From Planctomycetota bacterium (lineage in GTDB: Bacteria > Planctomycetota > Planctomycetia > Pirellulales > Pirellulaceae), in assembly GCA_016872725.1 (NCBI GenBank), contig VGZC01000017.1, forward strand, positions 30,481 through 94,480: a DNA stretch of 64,000 nucleotides, read 5' to 3'. The notes under the pieces were generated by a model. It did not search any database. It had not been told where the DNA came from and worked only from the letters and a program-made list of their open reading frames with translations. The translations under genes were made by a program, and so were the position numbers. Below are positions 35,270 through 44,836 of this stretch, piece after piece (the first letter of the stretch is position 1; each line of letters starts with the position of its first letter).

Positions 35270-36793
35270 ATGGGAAAGAGGGAACGTCGACCGCGCGTCA
35301 ACAAGCGCCGACTTCAGTCGGTCCGCGCGGCGATCGAGATCTCGCGGTCCGAACTGCGGCTGGTGATCGTCGACAACGAGAACGGCCAAACGGCTGTCCG
35401 CGCGCATGAACTCACGTGGCGCATCGATTCGGGGCCCCTGCATTCGGACGCCGGGATCCGCGAACTGACCGCAGGACTCAAGTCGCTCGTCGCCCGCGAA
35501 CGGCTCAACGGAGCCGCGGTCGACGTCGCGCTCAGCGGCGATTTCTGCGTGACGCGCGTCGTCGCCGGCCCGAACGACGAGGTTCGCGACGAACTGCGCG
35601 CGCTCGAGGAACGATCGTCGCACTACCTGCTGCTCGGAACCGGCGAGAACCGGCTCGCCGCCTGCTCGAAGACGCTCGACGCCAAACACCAGCAGGCGTG
35701 GGTGACCGTCGCCAATACCCGCACGCTCAACGCCGTCCTCAAGGCGACCGAGAACGCGGGGATCTACGTCCGCGCGCTCGAACACTCGCTCGTGTCGCTC
35801 GCCCGAGCCGTCGGCGCGCTCGAACAGGACCGGGAACTCCCCGTGTTGTTGCTCGAAATCGGACAGCGAGGCGTCGATATCGGCATCTCGCACCAGGGAC
35901 AACTCCTCATCGACTACCGCCCCGGCGGCATTTCGGCGAAAGAGCAGATCGCGCACATCGTGCTGCGGCATTTCGAGCGGCTGCAGCGGTTCTGCCGCCG
36001 ACGATTTCGATTCGCGGGCGGCGACGTCTCGCGGATCTTCATTTGCGGTGAAGCCGATGATGTCGCGCTGGTCCGCCGCCAGTTCGAGTCCCAGGACCAG
36101 ATCCGCGCGGACGCGATCGTCCCGCAAGACGTCCTCGCCCGGTGCGAACTGCCCGACGCGCCCGAACTGAATGCGACCTACAGCTCGTGCATCGGCCTTC
36201 TCGTCAATACGCGCCCGGGCGTCGACGCGAGCGCGGCTCCGAATCTGATGGGCGACCTGGTGAGCCGAGTGAAGACGCCGCTGTGGCCCGCCGTCGCGAA
36301 GGTCGGATGGCCCGTCGCCGCCGCCGTGCTCGTCACGATCGGAATCGCCGGTGCCGGTCTCCATCAACGGTTCCAATGCGCCGGAGTCGAGCGGCAACTC
36401 GCCGAATTCGAAGGGGCGACGGCCCGTCTGGGCGGGCTCCGCGCGGCCATGGCCGTGACGACGCAGAAGTCCACGAACCTCGCCTCCATCGCGACCCAAC
36501 TCCGGCCCGCCCACTGGAACGAACTAATCGTTTCGATCGGCACAAGCCTGCCCAAAGGAGTCTGGTTGGAGCAGTTGTCGGTCGAGCCGGACGGAACGAC
36601 AAAGCTGTCCGGTCCGAGTCACAGCGAGGACGGCATCTTCGAGTTCGTGAAGGCGCTCAAGCAAAAACGCCTGCTGTCGGAAGTGGCCCTCGAAGGCACA
36701 CAACCGATTCAGTTCAACAACGAACCGGCGACCCGATTCGACATCACGTGCCGGCTCGCCGAACCCGCGCCGCGCCCCTCGGCGGCCAAGTGA
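35270..36793 (+). CDS. PilM-PilN-like fusion, inner-membrane pilus subunit
   Basis: 507 residues. The cytoplasmic actin-like part (35-330: AAIEISRSELRLVIVDNENG; VLLLEIGQRGVDIGISHQGQ; IFICGEADDVALVRRQF) resembles PilM/GspL; a transmembrane helix near 345 (VGWPVAAAVLVTIGIAGAG) leads to a PilN-like periplasmic part (QLRPAHWNELIVSIGTSLPK; GVWLEQLSVEPDGTTKLSGP). In classical pili these are two proteins, so this is a natural fusion, as in GspL. It should recruit the ATPase to PilO. Start 35270 (GGGA upstream) is preferred over 35234, which lies directly behind an 18-bp palindrome. Confidence 0.78.
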   Translation: MGKRERRPRVNKRRLQSVRAAIEISRSELRLVIVDNENGQTAVRAHELTWRIDSGPLHSDAGIRELTAGLKSLVARERLNGAAVDVALSGDFCVTRVVAGPNDEVRDELRALEERSSHYLLLGTGENRLAACSKTLDAKHQQAWVTVANTRTLNAVLKATENAGIYVRALEHSLVSLARAVGALEQDRELPVLLLEIGQRGVDIGISHQGQLLIDYRPGGISAKEQIAHIVLRHFERLQRFCRRRFRFAGGDVSRIFICGEADDVALVRRQFESQDQIRADAIVPQDVLARCELPDAPELNATYSSCIGLLVNTRPGVDASAAPNLMGDLVSRVKTPLWPAVAKVGWPVAAAVLVTIGIAGAGLHQRFQCAGVERQLAEFEGATARLGGLRAAMAVTTQKSTNLASIATQLRPAHWNELIVSIGTSLPKGVWLEQLSVEPDGTTKLSGPSHSEDGIFEFVKALKQKRLLSEVALEGTQPIQFNNEPATRFDITCRLAEPAPRPSAAK

Positions 36794-36802
36794 GGATCTG
36801 TT

Positions 36803-37441
36803 GTGATGGTTGAATCGATCCTGCGATCCGTGATCGACCACCCCCACCGCAAGTGGATCGTCATAACCACTACTTGCCTGTTCGGTCTCGCGGTCACGTG
36901 GCCCGCGGTCGATGATTACACTGCCGCTCGGCAACGCCGCGCGGAGCTTGCCGTCGAACTCGAACAGACGGCGGCATCCACGGCGCAACTGGCGCAATTC
37001 GAAAAGGACGTCAAGTCGAAAATGGCCAATGTTGCGGCGATGGAAAGCCGGATCATGACCGAGGAACGCGTGCAGCAGTTCCGCAACGAACTCGTGCAGC
37101 TCGCCCGGGTGCACAACTGCCGCATGCGGAGGATGCGCGTCGGGGAGCCGAGGGAACGGGAGTGGTACAAGGACGATCATCCGCTCGCGCTGAGACCGGT
37201 TTCGGATAAGGCCGAGAAGACGCCGTTCGTCCTGAGGACCCGGCAGTTCAGCGTTTCCGTGTCGGGAACGCTGGCCGGAGTCTCGGGCCTGCTGGCGGAC
37301 CTCGCCAAGAAAAACCAGCTCACGCACGCGGCCGGTTTGAAATTGCAGAAGTCGGAGGAGGAAGGCGACCATGTGGTGCTCGATCTGGAGATGCTCCTGA
37401 TCGAGCTCGCAAAGCCCGAGCCCAAGAAGGCGTCGGCTTAG
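36803..37441 (+). CDS. PilO/GspM-like inner-membrane subunit
   Basis: 212 residues. One membrane span near residues 18-36 (WIVITTTCLFGLAVTWPAV), a long coiled coil (QRRAELAVELEQTAASTAQL; AQFEKDVKSKMANVAAMESR) and a ferredoxin-like end (FSVSVSGTLAGVSGLLADLA; LQKSEEEGDHVVLDLEMLLI). This layout is PilO/GspM. GTG 36803 lies six bases after GAGGA; ATG 36806 is in frame. It should pair with the PilN-like part of the preceding protein. Confidence 0.78.
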   Translation: MMVESILRSVIDHPHRKWIVITTTCLFGLAVTWPAVDDYTAARQRRAELAVELEQTAASTAQLAQFEKDVKSKMANVAAMESRIMTEERVQQFRNELVQLARVHNCRMRRMRVGEPREREWYKDDHPLALRPVSDKAEKTPFVLRTRQFSVSVSGTLAGVSGLLADLAKKNQLTHAAGLKLQKSEEEGDHVVLDLEMLLIELAKPEPKKASA

Positions 37442-37562
37442 GTCGAGAACGGATACCGATCGAATGTGCCGGGTGGCCGGATGCCCCCAGGGACGCGCGT
37501 CGCGACGGATGCGGCGCGGATCGAGGCCGGAATCGGCCGGCACCCAAGTCAACGGAGGACAC

Positions 37563-40348
37563 ATGTCACAGCGTCACACGCATCAACGGCGGATCGCGGG
37601 ATCCATGGCGGCCGTTTGGACGCTCCTGCTCGGCGCGGCACTCGTTCCCGGAACGCCCGTTCGCGCGCAGACCGACGTTTCGCCGAGCGAGTCGCTCAGC
37701 AAGGACCTTCAGGCCAAGCTGCAGCAAAAGGGAACGCTGATCCTCCGCGACGCCAGCCTGATCGAAGCGCTCTTCGCGATCAAGGAGAATTGGGGCGTCA
37801 ACATCGTGGTGGGCAACGATGTGAAAGGCGCGATCAACGGCGCGTTCACCGACGCGCCCCTGCATCGCATCCTCGACGCCATCCTCGCGCCGGCCGGATA
37901 CGGCTACCGCGCGATCGGCGACGGCCTCGTCATCCAGAAACTCGATGAAATCGGAGCCATGAAGCCGCTCTTCGTGACGAAGATGCTGCCCCTCGAACAT
38001 GTGCCGCCCGACGAGGTCGTCGAGGTCATCAAGTTCATGCTCTCCCCAAACGGAAAAGCGCATGCCGTGCCGTCGTCGAAATCGATCGTCGTCATGGACT
38101 ACGCCGACCGAATCCAGCTCGTCGAAGCCCGCCTCCACGAACTCGACGACGCGGCCCGCGCGGCGGCCGAACGGGCGAAAGCGGAGGAGCTGAAGAAAGC
38201 GGAGGAGGAAGCGCGGCGCCAGGCCGCCCTGCAAGCCCGACCCGCCTCGTCCCCGCCCGCCTCCGCGTCGGAATCCGCGGGATCCGACCCGTCCGCGCCG
38301 ACGACGCCGCCCGGCGCCGGCGCGCCCGGTCCCGACGATTCCGATCCCCCGGCCGCCTCGGGGACGCGTCCCGCCACGGGCGGGAACCGAAACGCGAACA
38401 CGTCGCCGGGCGGCGGAGCCGGGATTCCGGGCCTTCCGCCGATCGACAGCCCGAACCCGGGCGCGGCGACCGATAACGGCTCGACGCCGCCGGCTCCCGC
38501 GCCGGCATTCCGGGTGTCGCCGGAGGCGATGGCGGAACGGGCACGCAACTTCCCGATCCCGCCGATCTGCTCAACCAGGCGCTCTCGAACGCGACGTCGG
38601 GAGGCCAGTCGGGAACGGGTACGGGGCCGGGGCGGGGCGCGGGAACCGCCGCCGCCGGCGATCCGCCCGCGGACCTGGATGTCGTGTTCTTTCAGCCCCA
38701 ATACGTCAGCGCGGCGTCGATCGCCGAGTCGCTCGGAACGCTTGTCAGTGAATATGGCCAGGTCTCGATCGTCGCCGACGAGAACCGCGTAGTCGCCGTC
38801 GACCAGCCGGAAAACCTCAAACGCATCACGCTGGCCGTCAGGAAACTCGATGTGCCGCGGAGCCAAGTGCGGATCACGGCCTTCATCTTCGACGCGAACA
38901 TCCAAGAGCTCGAGACGCTGGGCGTGAATTGGAACAGCGCCGTCAAGGGCAACAACGTCGACGATGAAGGAGTCGCGCAGCAATTGATCCGGAATACGGG
39001 GGTCGTGGGACCGACGCCCGCCGCGGGCGCGCTCAACGGAGCCGCGACGTTCATGAGCCTCACCAACAACTTCGACGTGACGGCCGTCGTCAATGCGCTG
39101 CGCACGTCGAGTTCGTCGAGGCTGCTCGCCGATCCCACGGTCGTGGTTAGCGATCACGAGTCGGCGCGCATCGCGACCGTCACCGAAATCCCCTACCAAC
39201 AACTGACCCAGAGCGCCATGGGCGGCTCGATCGGCACCACCGCGTTCCGCGAGGCCGGCGTGACGCTCGAAGTCACGCCCCGCATCGCGAACGACGGGAC
39301 CGTTTCCCTCATGGTCACCCCCACGTTCAGCATCCTGACCGGGTTCACCGAGGGAACGAACCAGCCGATCATCGCGCGGCGCGAAGCGCAGACCGTCGTG
39401 CGCGTGGCGAACAACCAAACACTCGTCATCGGCGGACTTCGCCAGCGCGGCAAGGTCCGCGACCGGAACGCCGTTCCCGGACTCGGGGACATCCCGCTTG
39501 TCGGACACCTGTTCCGATACCGCAAGGATGAAGTCCGCGAAAGCGAATTGATCGTGTTCCTCACGCCGACCATTGTCCCCTACGACGCGTTCGGGACGAT
39601 GCGCGAGAACGCGGCGCTCGATGCGATCAAGTGCGAGCTCGACAAGGTCCGCCAGGAAGGTTGCTACCGGTGCAATGAACCATCGGATCCAACGATTTAC
39701 ACGAATCCCGAATTGGGCGGCGTTCCCGTCACGATCCCACCGGAGGCCGGTACCGCGCTCCCGGACAGTCCCCGATCCGAAGACGACTCGACCAAGCCCG
39801 CGGAAGAGGTCCCGGCTCGCGAATCGCCCGATGGCGAGCGCGAGACGAGGGCGGGGTTCCACCGACGCGCCGCCACTCGCGGCCTTTCCGCTCCGCGCGC
39901 GACGCGCGACGCGAGCGAAAGTACGCGCCGCGGCGAAACGAGCGACCCGCCGTCGGCCATTCTCCATGCGGCCAAGCCGTACACGGCGCCGATCCACACC
40001 GCGCGAACCCGCCAAGCGGCCGCGGACCCCAACGGAATGTGGAACAACCGGGCGACCGCGCCGCCCGCGTCCTCCACGACGCCGCCTCCGTCCCAAACCC
40101 GGCCGCCGACGGCGCCCGTCCGCTCGGTGCCCGTCCCATCCTCCCGCAAACCGGCCCCCTCGACGCCATCGAAGGCGTCCGATCCCCTTACGTCGTCGCG
40201 GACCTCAGGCCGCATCGTGATCCCGGAGTCGGCGCAGGCCGATCCGGTCGCGAACCCAAGAAACGCCCCGGCGCATTCCGCGCCGCCCGCGACCTCCGCG
40301 CGACCCGCGCCATCGGAACCTGAACTCAAGTCGTTCTTCCGGCTCTGA
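37563..40348 (+). CDS. pilQ: PilQ-type secretin with a single-base frameshift
   Basis: Outer-membrane secretin of the pilus. Frame one from ATG 37563 (GGAGG upstream) gives a signal peptide, a secretin/TonB short N-domain (LILRDASLIEALFAIKENWG; INGAFTDAPLHRILDAILAP), a NolW-like domain (VIKFMLSPNGKAHAVPSSKS) and a low-complexity linker. Near 38490-38515 the natural reading moves by -1: frame one degrades into basic noise, while the other frame continues GIPGVAGGDGGTGTQLPD, LDVVFFQPQYVSAASIAESL and then the barrel domain (VTLEVTPRIANDGTVSLMVT; LGDIPLVGHLFRYRKDE; ELIVFLTPTIVP). A 230-residue Ser/Pro tail ends in LKSFFRL. No slippery heptamer is evident, so a recent deletion or an assembly error is likelier than programmed shifting. 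Confidence 0.8.
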
Positions 40349-40406
40349 CGATTCGCCGCCAAGCCGCCCGGTATAAGGCGCCGTTTCGGGCGCGGGGATC
40401 GCGATC

Positions 40407-40418
40407 GCGACCTACAGT
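40407..40418 (+). promoter_or_regulatory. Candidate -10 region before pilT
   Basis: GCGACC followed by TACAGT (40413-40418), about 68 bases before the pilT start. It shares GCGACCTA with the pilin-leader copies near 32449 and 32719. No clear -35 match. The 137-bp gap after pilQ allows a separate transcript. Confidence 0.3.
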
Positions 40419-40485
40419 TGGCTTGGCGATCGGCGCGGACTGATCTCCGTCGGTCGAGCAATCCGAGCGCACCACGGGTGTCAGC

Positions 40486-41583
40486 ATGCCGTCGGCCATC
40501 GAGTTCTTCGCGGAGCTTGTCGAAAACAGCGTTAACCTCCGTGCGTCGGATATTCACATCACGGGGGGCATGTCACCCTATTACCGCGTCGATGCCGAGA
40601 TCGACCCTTGCCTCGACTATGTCCTGATGCCCGAGCTTGTCGATCAGATGGCATCCTCGCTGATGTCGGCGGCGCAGCAGGTCGTCTTTCGCGAAAAGCA
40701 GACGCTCGACCTGGCGTTCACCGGACCCTCGGGAACGCGATTCCGCGTCAACCTGTTCCGGGAACGCGGGCAAACGGCGATGGCCGTCCGGCGGCTCGAC
40801 GACAAGTTCCGGTCGATCGAGGAACTGCATCTTCCCGAATCGTTCGGCGAGATCGCCGAATTCCCGCACGGCTTGGTGATCGTCACGGGTCCGACGGGAA
40901 GCGGGAAATCGACAAGCCTCGCGTCGCTGATCAACCGGATCAACGGTTCGCGCAAGGGACATATCGTCACCATCGAGGACCCGGTCGAATTCGTGCACCA
41001 GAACCGGCGGTGCCTGGTGCACCAGCGCGAGCTCCATACGGACGTGCCGTCGTTCGCTTCCGCCGTGCGCGCGGCGCTGCGCGAGGACCCCGACGTGCTG
41101 CTCGTCGGCGAAATGCGGGACATCGAAACGATGCGGGCCGCGATCACGGCCGCCGAAACGGGACACCTCGTCTTCTCGACGCTGCATACGGGCGACGCGG
41201 TCGGAGCGATCGACCGCATGATCAGCGTCTTTCCGGCGGAAGAACAGACGTGTGTCCGCGAACAGCTCTCGCGCGTCCTGCGCGCGGTCGTCTCGCAACG
41301 GCTCGTCACGCGCTGCGATGGGCCCGGTCGCGTCCCGGCACTCGAAATCATGCGGGTCAACAACGCGATCGCCAATCAGATCCGCCTCGGCGAACCCCAC
41401 CAGATCTATTCGGTCATGCAGACGGCGACCCACGACGGCATGTTGATCCTCGAACAGTCGCTCGCCGATCTGGTCGCGCAAGGCCTCATCTCGGGCACCG
41501 ACGCCAAGTCGCTCGCCCGCGATTCCAACATCCTCGATTCGCGTCTCCGGATGGCCCGGGGCCGAACTCCGGCCCGCGCGTGA
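40486..41583 (+). CDS. pilT: PilT-type retraction ATPase
   Basis: 365 residues, lacking the long N-terminal domain and the tetracysteine of PilB, as in PilT/PilU. It begins with the PAS-like region (VNLRASDIHITGGMSPYYRV), then RVNLFRERGQTAMAVRRLDD, Walker A GPTGSGKSTS, Asp-box VTIEDPVEFVH, Walker B EDPDVLLVGEMRDIETMRAA and His-box FSTLHTGDAVGAIDRMISVF. It would depolymerise the pilus, giving twitching or DNA uptake. Its presence next to pilQ marks this cluster as a retractile pilus rather than a plain secretion system. ATG 40486, with GGGTG upstream, starts at the conserved N-terminus. Confidence 0.9.
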   Translation: MPSAIEFFAELVENSVNLRASDIHITGGMSPYYRVDAEIDPCLDYVLMPELVDQMASSLMSAAQQVVFREKQTLDLAFTGPSGTRFRVNLFRERGQTAMAVRRLDDKFRSIEELHLPESFGEIAEFPHGLVIVTGPTGSGKSTSLASLINRINGSRKGHIVTIEDPVEFVHQNRRCLVHQRELHTDVPSFASAVRAALREDPDVLLVGEMRDIETMRAAITAAETGHLVFSTLHTGDAVGAIDRMISVFPAEEQTCVREQLSRVLRAVVSQRLVTRCDGPGRVPALEIMRVNNAIANQIRLGEPHQIYSVMQTATHDGMLILEQSLADLVAQGLISGTDAKSLARDSNILDSRLRMARGRTPARA

Positions 41584-41637
41584 CCGGCCCGCGCGTCACC
41601 GGCCCGCGATTAGCCGGCCCGCGATTAGCCGGCCCGT
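41583..41637 (+). repeat. 15-bp tandem repeat after pilT
   Basis: Four units of ACCGGCCCGCGxxxx / GCCGGCCCGCGATTA follow the pilT stop directly, the last truncated. Each unit holds a CCGGCC core. Probably slippage in non-coding sequence; a weak terminator role is possible. Confidence 0.6.
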
Positions 41638-41678
41638 CCCGCGCGTTCGCGCCGTCCTTGACGGTCGCGCGATCGCGC

Positions 41679-41708
41679 TTGGCTCGCTGTCAATCCTTGA
41701 GCTAGAGT
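41679..41708 (+). promoter_or_regulatory. Candidate promoter for the redoxin gene
   Basis: TTGGCT (41679-41684), 18 bases, TAGAGT (41703-41708), 78 bases before the ATG at 41786. Moderate match only. Confidence 0.3.
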
Positions 41709-41785
41709 TCCAAGGGGACCTTCCCGGGGAGGTCTGCTCCAGGTGCGGCTTGTCGAACGCGTTACCCGACGCACGGAGCCCGTTC

Positions 41786-42589
41786 ATGCGACTCCCATCG
41801 AGTTTCCAACTCCAGAACGTCTCACCCATCGTACTCGCGCTCGTATATCTCGCGACGGCCGTTGTGCTCCGATGGCGATTCCGCAACCGATTCACGTTCG
41901 CCTTGATGGTGATGGTGCTCTTCGGCTGCTCGGCCCTCCTCTACCGCGATTATCGCCGGGAGTTCCGGAACGCGTTCGAACAGGCGCGCGCGGCGGTCAC
42001 CGGTCGCCTCGCGGCGCGCACCGAATGGCCGCCGAAGGTCGGCGACCGGTTTCCCGACCTGACGCTCTATGATCAGGACGGCAACCTGATCCGTCTCTCT
42101 TCGCTCGCGGGCAAGGTCCTGCTCGTCGAACCCGTCGGCATGTCGTGTCCGGCGTGCGTCGCCTTTTCCGGAGGCAATCTCTATGGCCCGTTCGACGGAG
42201 TGCCGCCTCAAGCCGATCTGGAACCGATTCACGAATACGTGAAACGGTACGGCGCCGTGCGATGGACGGACGGGCGGTTCGCGTACGTGCAGTTGTTGCT
42301 GTTCGATCGATCGTTGGGCGTCCCGACACCGGACGACGCGCGGCGCTGGGCCAACCACTTCCGATTCGAAACGGCCGACCGCAATTATGTCCTGGCGGGC
42401 GGACGCGAGCTCCATAACGACACGAGCCGTCGGATGATCCCGGGGTTCTTTCTGATCGACAAGGACTTCGTTGTCCGCGCCGACAGTTCGGGCCCGACCC
42501 CGTCCCACGACCTCTATTCCGAGCTGATCCCGATGCTCCATGACTTGCTCGACGAGACGGAGGTCGCGGCCGGAGCGGCGAAACCGTGA
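41786..42589 (+). CDS. Membrane-anchored thioredoxin/AhpC-TSA-like redoxin
   Basis: 267 residues. Two membrane spans at residues 10-27 (SPIVLALVYLATAVVLRW) and about 33-50 (FTFALMVMVLFGCSALLY) anchor a periplasmic redoxin domain beginning PPKVGDRFPDLTLYDQDGN. The active-site pair is CPAC (Cys121, Cys124 in GMSCPACVAF), a CxxC rather than a single peroxidatic Cys, so disulfide exchange is likelier than peroxidase action. IPGFFLIDKDFVVRADSSG is the cis-Pro/beta-strand end of the fold. ATG 41786 has CGGAG upstream. It overlaps the next pseudopilin gene by four bases, so it may help form disulfides in pilins. Confidence 0.75.
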   Translation: MRLPSSFQLQNVSPIVLALVYLATAVVLRWRFRNRFTFALMVMVLFGCSALLYRDYRREFRNAFEQARAAVTGRLAARTEWPPKVGDRFPDLTLYDQDGNLIRLSSLAGKVLLVEPVGMSCPACVAFSGGNLYGPFDGVPPQADLEPIHEYVKRYGAVRWTDGRFAYVQLLLFDRSLGVPTPDDARRWANHFRFETADRNYVLAGGRELHNDTSRRMIPGFFLIDKDFVVRADSSGPTPSHDLYSELIPMLHDLLDETEVAAGAAKP

Positions 42590-43017
42590 CCAGCCGCGCC
42601 GCGCGAACTCGACGACCGAGCGGCCCGCATTCGCCGCGCATCGATGGCCGCGCGATCGAGCGGGCCCGCTTCGCGGGGCGGCCCCGTTCGGCGGGCCGAG
42701 TACGCCGTCGCGAGGCCTTCTCGCTGCTGGAACTGCTCGCCGTCGTGACCATCCTCGGCACGCTCGCCGTCGTTATCATCCCGCGCATCGGGTCGTCGAC
42801 GAATCGCGCCAAGACCGAATCGTGCCGGCAGTACAAGGCGGAGATCAACGCGGCGGCCGAGCGGTACTTCTTCAACGAGGGCAAGTTGCCCGATTCGCTC
42901 GACGCGCTCGCGAGCGACGAGGACTACTTCACGGCTCCGATTCCCGTCTGCCCCGTCACCAAACAGGCGTATTCGATCGACGCGCGCACCGGGCGGGTCG
43001 CGGGCCACGATCACTGA
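42586..43017 (+). CDS. Type IV pilin-like protein with a long leader
   Basis: 143 residues. GTG 42586 overlaps the redoxin stop (GTGA). A 44-residue basic leader precedes FSLLELLAVVTILGTLAVVI (Ala at -1, Glu at +5); the C-domain reads CRQYKAEINAAAERYFFNEG, KLPDSLDALASDEDYF and CPVTKQAYSIDARTGRVAGH. No internal Met offers a shorter start, so the long leader is either real or initiation is at an unusual codon. Similar to the pilins at 32081 and 32843. Last gene of the cluster before a strand switch. Confidence 0.8.
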   Translation: MTSRAARTRRPSGPHSPRIDGRAIERARFAGRPRSAGRVRRREAFSLLELLAVVTILGTLAVVIIPRIGSSTNRAKTESCRQYKAEINAAAERYFFNEGKLPDSLDALASDEDYFTAPIPVCPVTKQAYSIDARTGRVAGHDH

Positions 43018-43036
43018 TCGGTCCGGTCCACCGAGC

Positions 43037-43049
43037 GGCCGTCGCGGCC
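43037..43049. terminator. Weak hairpin between convergent genes
   Basis: GGCCG TCG CGGCC in the 47-bp gap between the converging pseudopilin and ABC permease genes. No T-tract, so at best a weak terminator. Confidence 0.25.
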
Positions 43050-43064
43050 CGCACGCGAGCTCGA

Positions 43065-43880
43065 CTACACCGCGCGGAAATCGCGCCGCGCGACCGTCTC
43101 GCACGCCGCGAACGAAGCGGCGGCGCCCACGCCGATCAGCACCGCCAGATCACGAACGGACAGTCCCCGTTCGAGGATCCGCGCCGGTTGGTAGTAGTGC
43201 AGGACGCTCAGGCCGACGACCGTTCGCGCCGGTTCCCAGAATGGAGCGAGGAAATGGAGGAGGAACGAGGCGAGTACGATGGCGAAGATGATCAGCATGG
43301 CCGTCGAGCGGCGATCGCACCACGCGGCGACACACTGCGCCACGCCGCCCACCGCCACAAAGACGGCGAAGAGATTGCCGAGGATCTTGAGGGAATCGCC
43401 GATTTCGAGCGTCGCGACGTCCGCCGGACGCCGCGACGCGACCCACGCGTGTCCGGCCGCTCCGCACGCGAACACGACGACGCCCCCAAGGAGCCAGACG
43501 ATCGTTTCGGCGATGAACACGCCCCTCCGCGATACGGGCAAGCCGAACACGATGTCGATCGTGCCCCGGTCGATCTCCCCGGCGGGATACCGCGTGCACA
43601 GGGCGGTCTCGTAACCCCAGATGAGCGCGAGGACGACGGGATGGACCCACACCACGGTTTGCATCATCCGCGCCGTGATCGGCTCATCCGCGCTGCTTCC
43701 GAGGAGCACGGCAAGGAGCGTTCGGACGATGGGAAGGGCGGCGAGCAGGCCGTCGAGCCCTTTTTGGAGTGGGGGCAGGATGTGGGTGAGCAAGGCGAGG
43801 ACCATCGCGAGACCGATCGCGAAAAGGGCCGTCAAACGCCAGGTCTCTCGAATCGCCTTGACCACCAGTCCGCCGATCAC
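43065..43880 (-). CDS. ABC-2 type transporter permease
   Basis: 271 residues with about six membrane spans (LTALFAIGLAMVLALLTHIL; VVWVHPVVLALIWGYETALC; ETIVWLLGGVVVFACGAAGH; LLGNLFAVFVAVGG-like; TAMLIIFAIVLASFLLHFLA; RDLAVLIGVGAAASFAACET). The ABC-2 landmark GEIDRGTIDIVFGLPVSRRG resembles Ccm/Nod-type exporters and NatB-like permeases. GTG 43880 overlaps the ATPase stop, so the two are translationally coupled. The cargo is unknown; the operon also encodes a glycosyltransferase, which may hint at glycolipid or glycan traffic. Confidence 0.82.
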   Translation of the reverse strand: MIGGLVVKAIRETWRLTALFAIGLAMVLALLTHILPPLQKGLDGLLAALPIVRTLLAVLLGSSADEPITARMMQTVVWVHPVVLALIWGYETALCTRYPAGEIDRGTIDIVFGLPVSRRGVFIAETIVWLLGGVVVFACGAAGHAWVASRRPADVATLEIGDSLKILGNLFAVFVAVGGVAQCVAAWCDRRSTAMLIIFAIVLASFLLHFLAPFWEPARTVVGLSVLHYYQPARILERGLSVRDLAVLIGVGAAASFAACETVARRDFRAV

Positions 43881-44770
43881 GGAGTCTTCTCCCGTTCGAG
43901 GTAATACTCGCGGAACAGAGACTCGAGGTCCGGGGCCTCGATCGAGAAATCGACGACGCCGTTCGCCTTCGCCCACATGGCCAGGGCGTCGGACGAACCG
44001 CTCCACGAACCCGACCAGACGCGGCCCGCGCGATGACGAACGACGAGGTCCGACGGAAGATCGGACGCCGAAGGCCGCTCGGCGGCGAACCGCAACGTGA
44101 CCGACCTCGACGCTTGCGTCCGCAGCACATCCAGTTCGCCCACCATGACGGAACGCCCCTCGCGCACCATGGCGACCCGATCGCAAAGCCGTTCGACCTC
44201 GCTTAGTTCATGGCTCGAAACAAACACCGTCGCGCCCGCTCTTGAGCGTTCGCGCAGGCAATCGACGAGCCGATCGCGCATCCGAGGATCCAAACCGGAT
44301 GTCGGTTCATCCAGGATCAGCAGGCGTGGTTCGTGAACGAGGGCGAGTATCAGCCCGAGTTGCTGCCGCATGCCCCTGGACATCGCATTCGCCCGGACGG
44401 AAGGATCCAACCCGAATCGCTCGGCCAGTTCGAGCCCGGGGCGCATGAGATGGCGGCCGCGGATCCGTCCGACGGAGGCGAGCGCGCCGCGGACATTCAT
44501 CCAGGGATAGAGCCGCAGGTCGCCGGGCACGTAGCCGACATCGGCTTTGATTCGAGGCGCGTCCCGCCAACAATCGTGCCCGAGGATCCACGCGGCGCCG
44601 CGCGTCGGGCGCATAAGGCCGAGCAACAATCGGATCGTCGTCGTCTTGCCCGCGCCGTTGTTCCCCAGGAACCCGAAAACCTCTCCCTCGTGGACTTCGA
44701 GGTCCAAATGGTCCAGTGCCGGCCGCGCGCCATAGTGCTTTCCAAGGCCTCGCGTGAGGATCACGGCCAT
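43877..44770 (-). CDS. ABC transporter ATP-binding protein
   Basis: 297 residues. Walker A GNNGAGKTTT, Q-loop region GYVPGDLRLYPWMNVRGALA, signature MSRGMRQQLGL, Walker B RLLILDEPTSGLDP and H-loop VFVSSHELSEVERLC: a CcmA/NatA-like exporter ATPase. The last 80 residues form a C-terminal regulatory domain (SVTLRFAAERPSASDLPSDL; VVDFSIEAPDLESLFREYYL) typical of the DrrA-like group. ATG 44770 begins AVILTRGLGKHYG. Coupled to the permease by a four-base overlap. Confidence 0.92.
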   Translation of the reverse strand: MAVILTRGLGKHYGARPALDHLDLEVHEGEVFGFLGNNGAGKTTTIRLLLGLMRPTRGAAWILGHDCWRDAPRIKADVGYVPGDLRLYPWMNVRGALASVGRIRGRHLMRPGLELAERFGLDPSVRANAMSRGMRQQLGLILALVHEPRLLILDEPTSGLDPRMRDRLVDCLRERSRAGATVFVSSHELSEVERLCDRVAMVREGRSVMVGELDVLRTQASRSVTLRFAAERPSASDLPSDLVVRHRAGRVWSGSWSGSSDALAMWAKANGVVDFSIEAPDLESLFREYYLEREKTP

Positions 44771-44836
44771 CTCTTGGTTTCCGCGCGATACGGAACTCGG
44801 GAGTCGTCCACGCAAACCGTCGTGTTGCGCACGGGT

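Noticed and set aside
38490..38515. Programmed -1 ribosomal frameshift in pilQ
   Set aside because: No X-XXY-YYZ slippery sequence with a downstream structure could be seen at the junction; deletion or assembly error is simpler.
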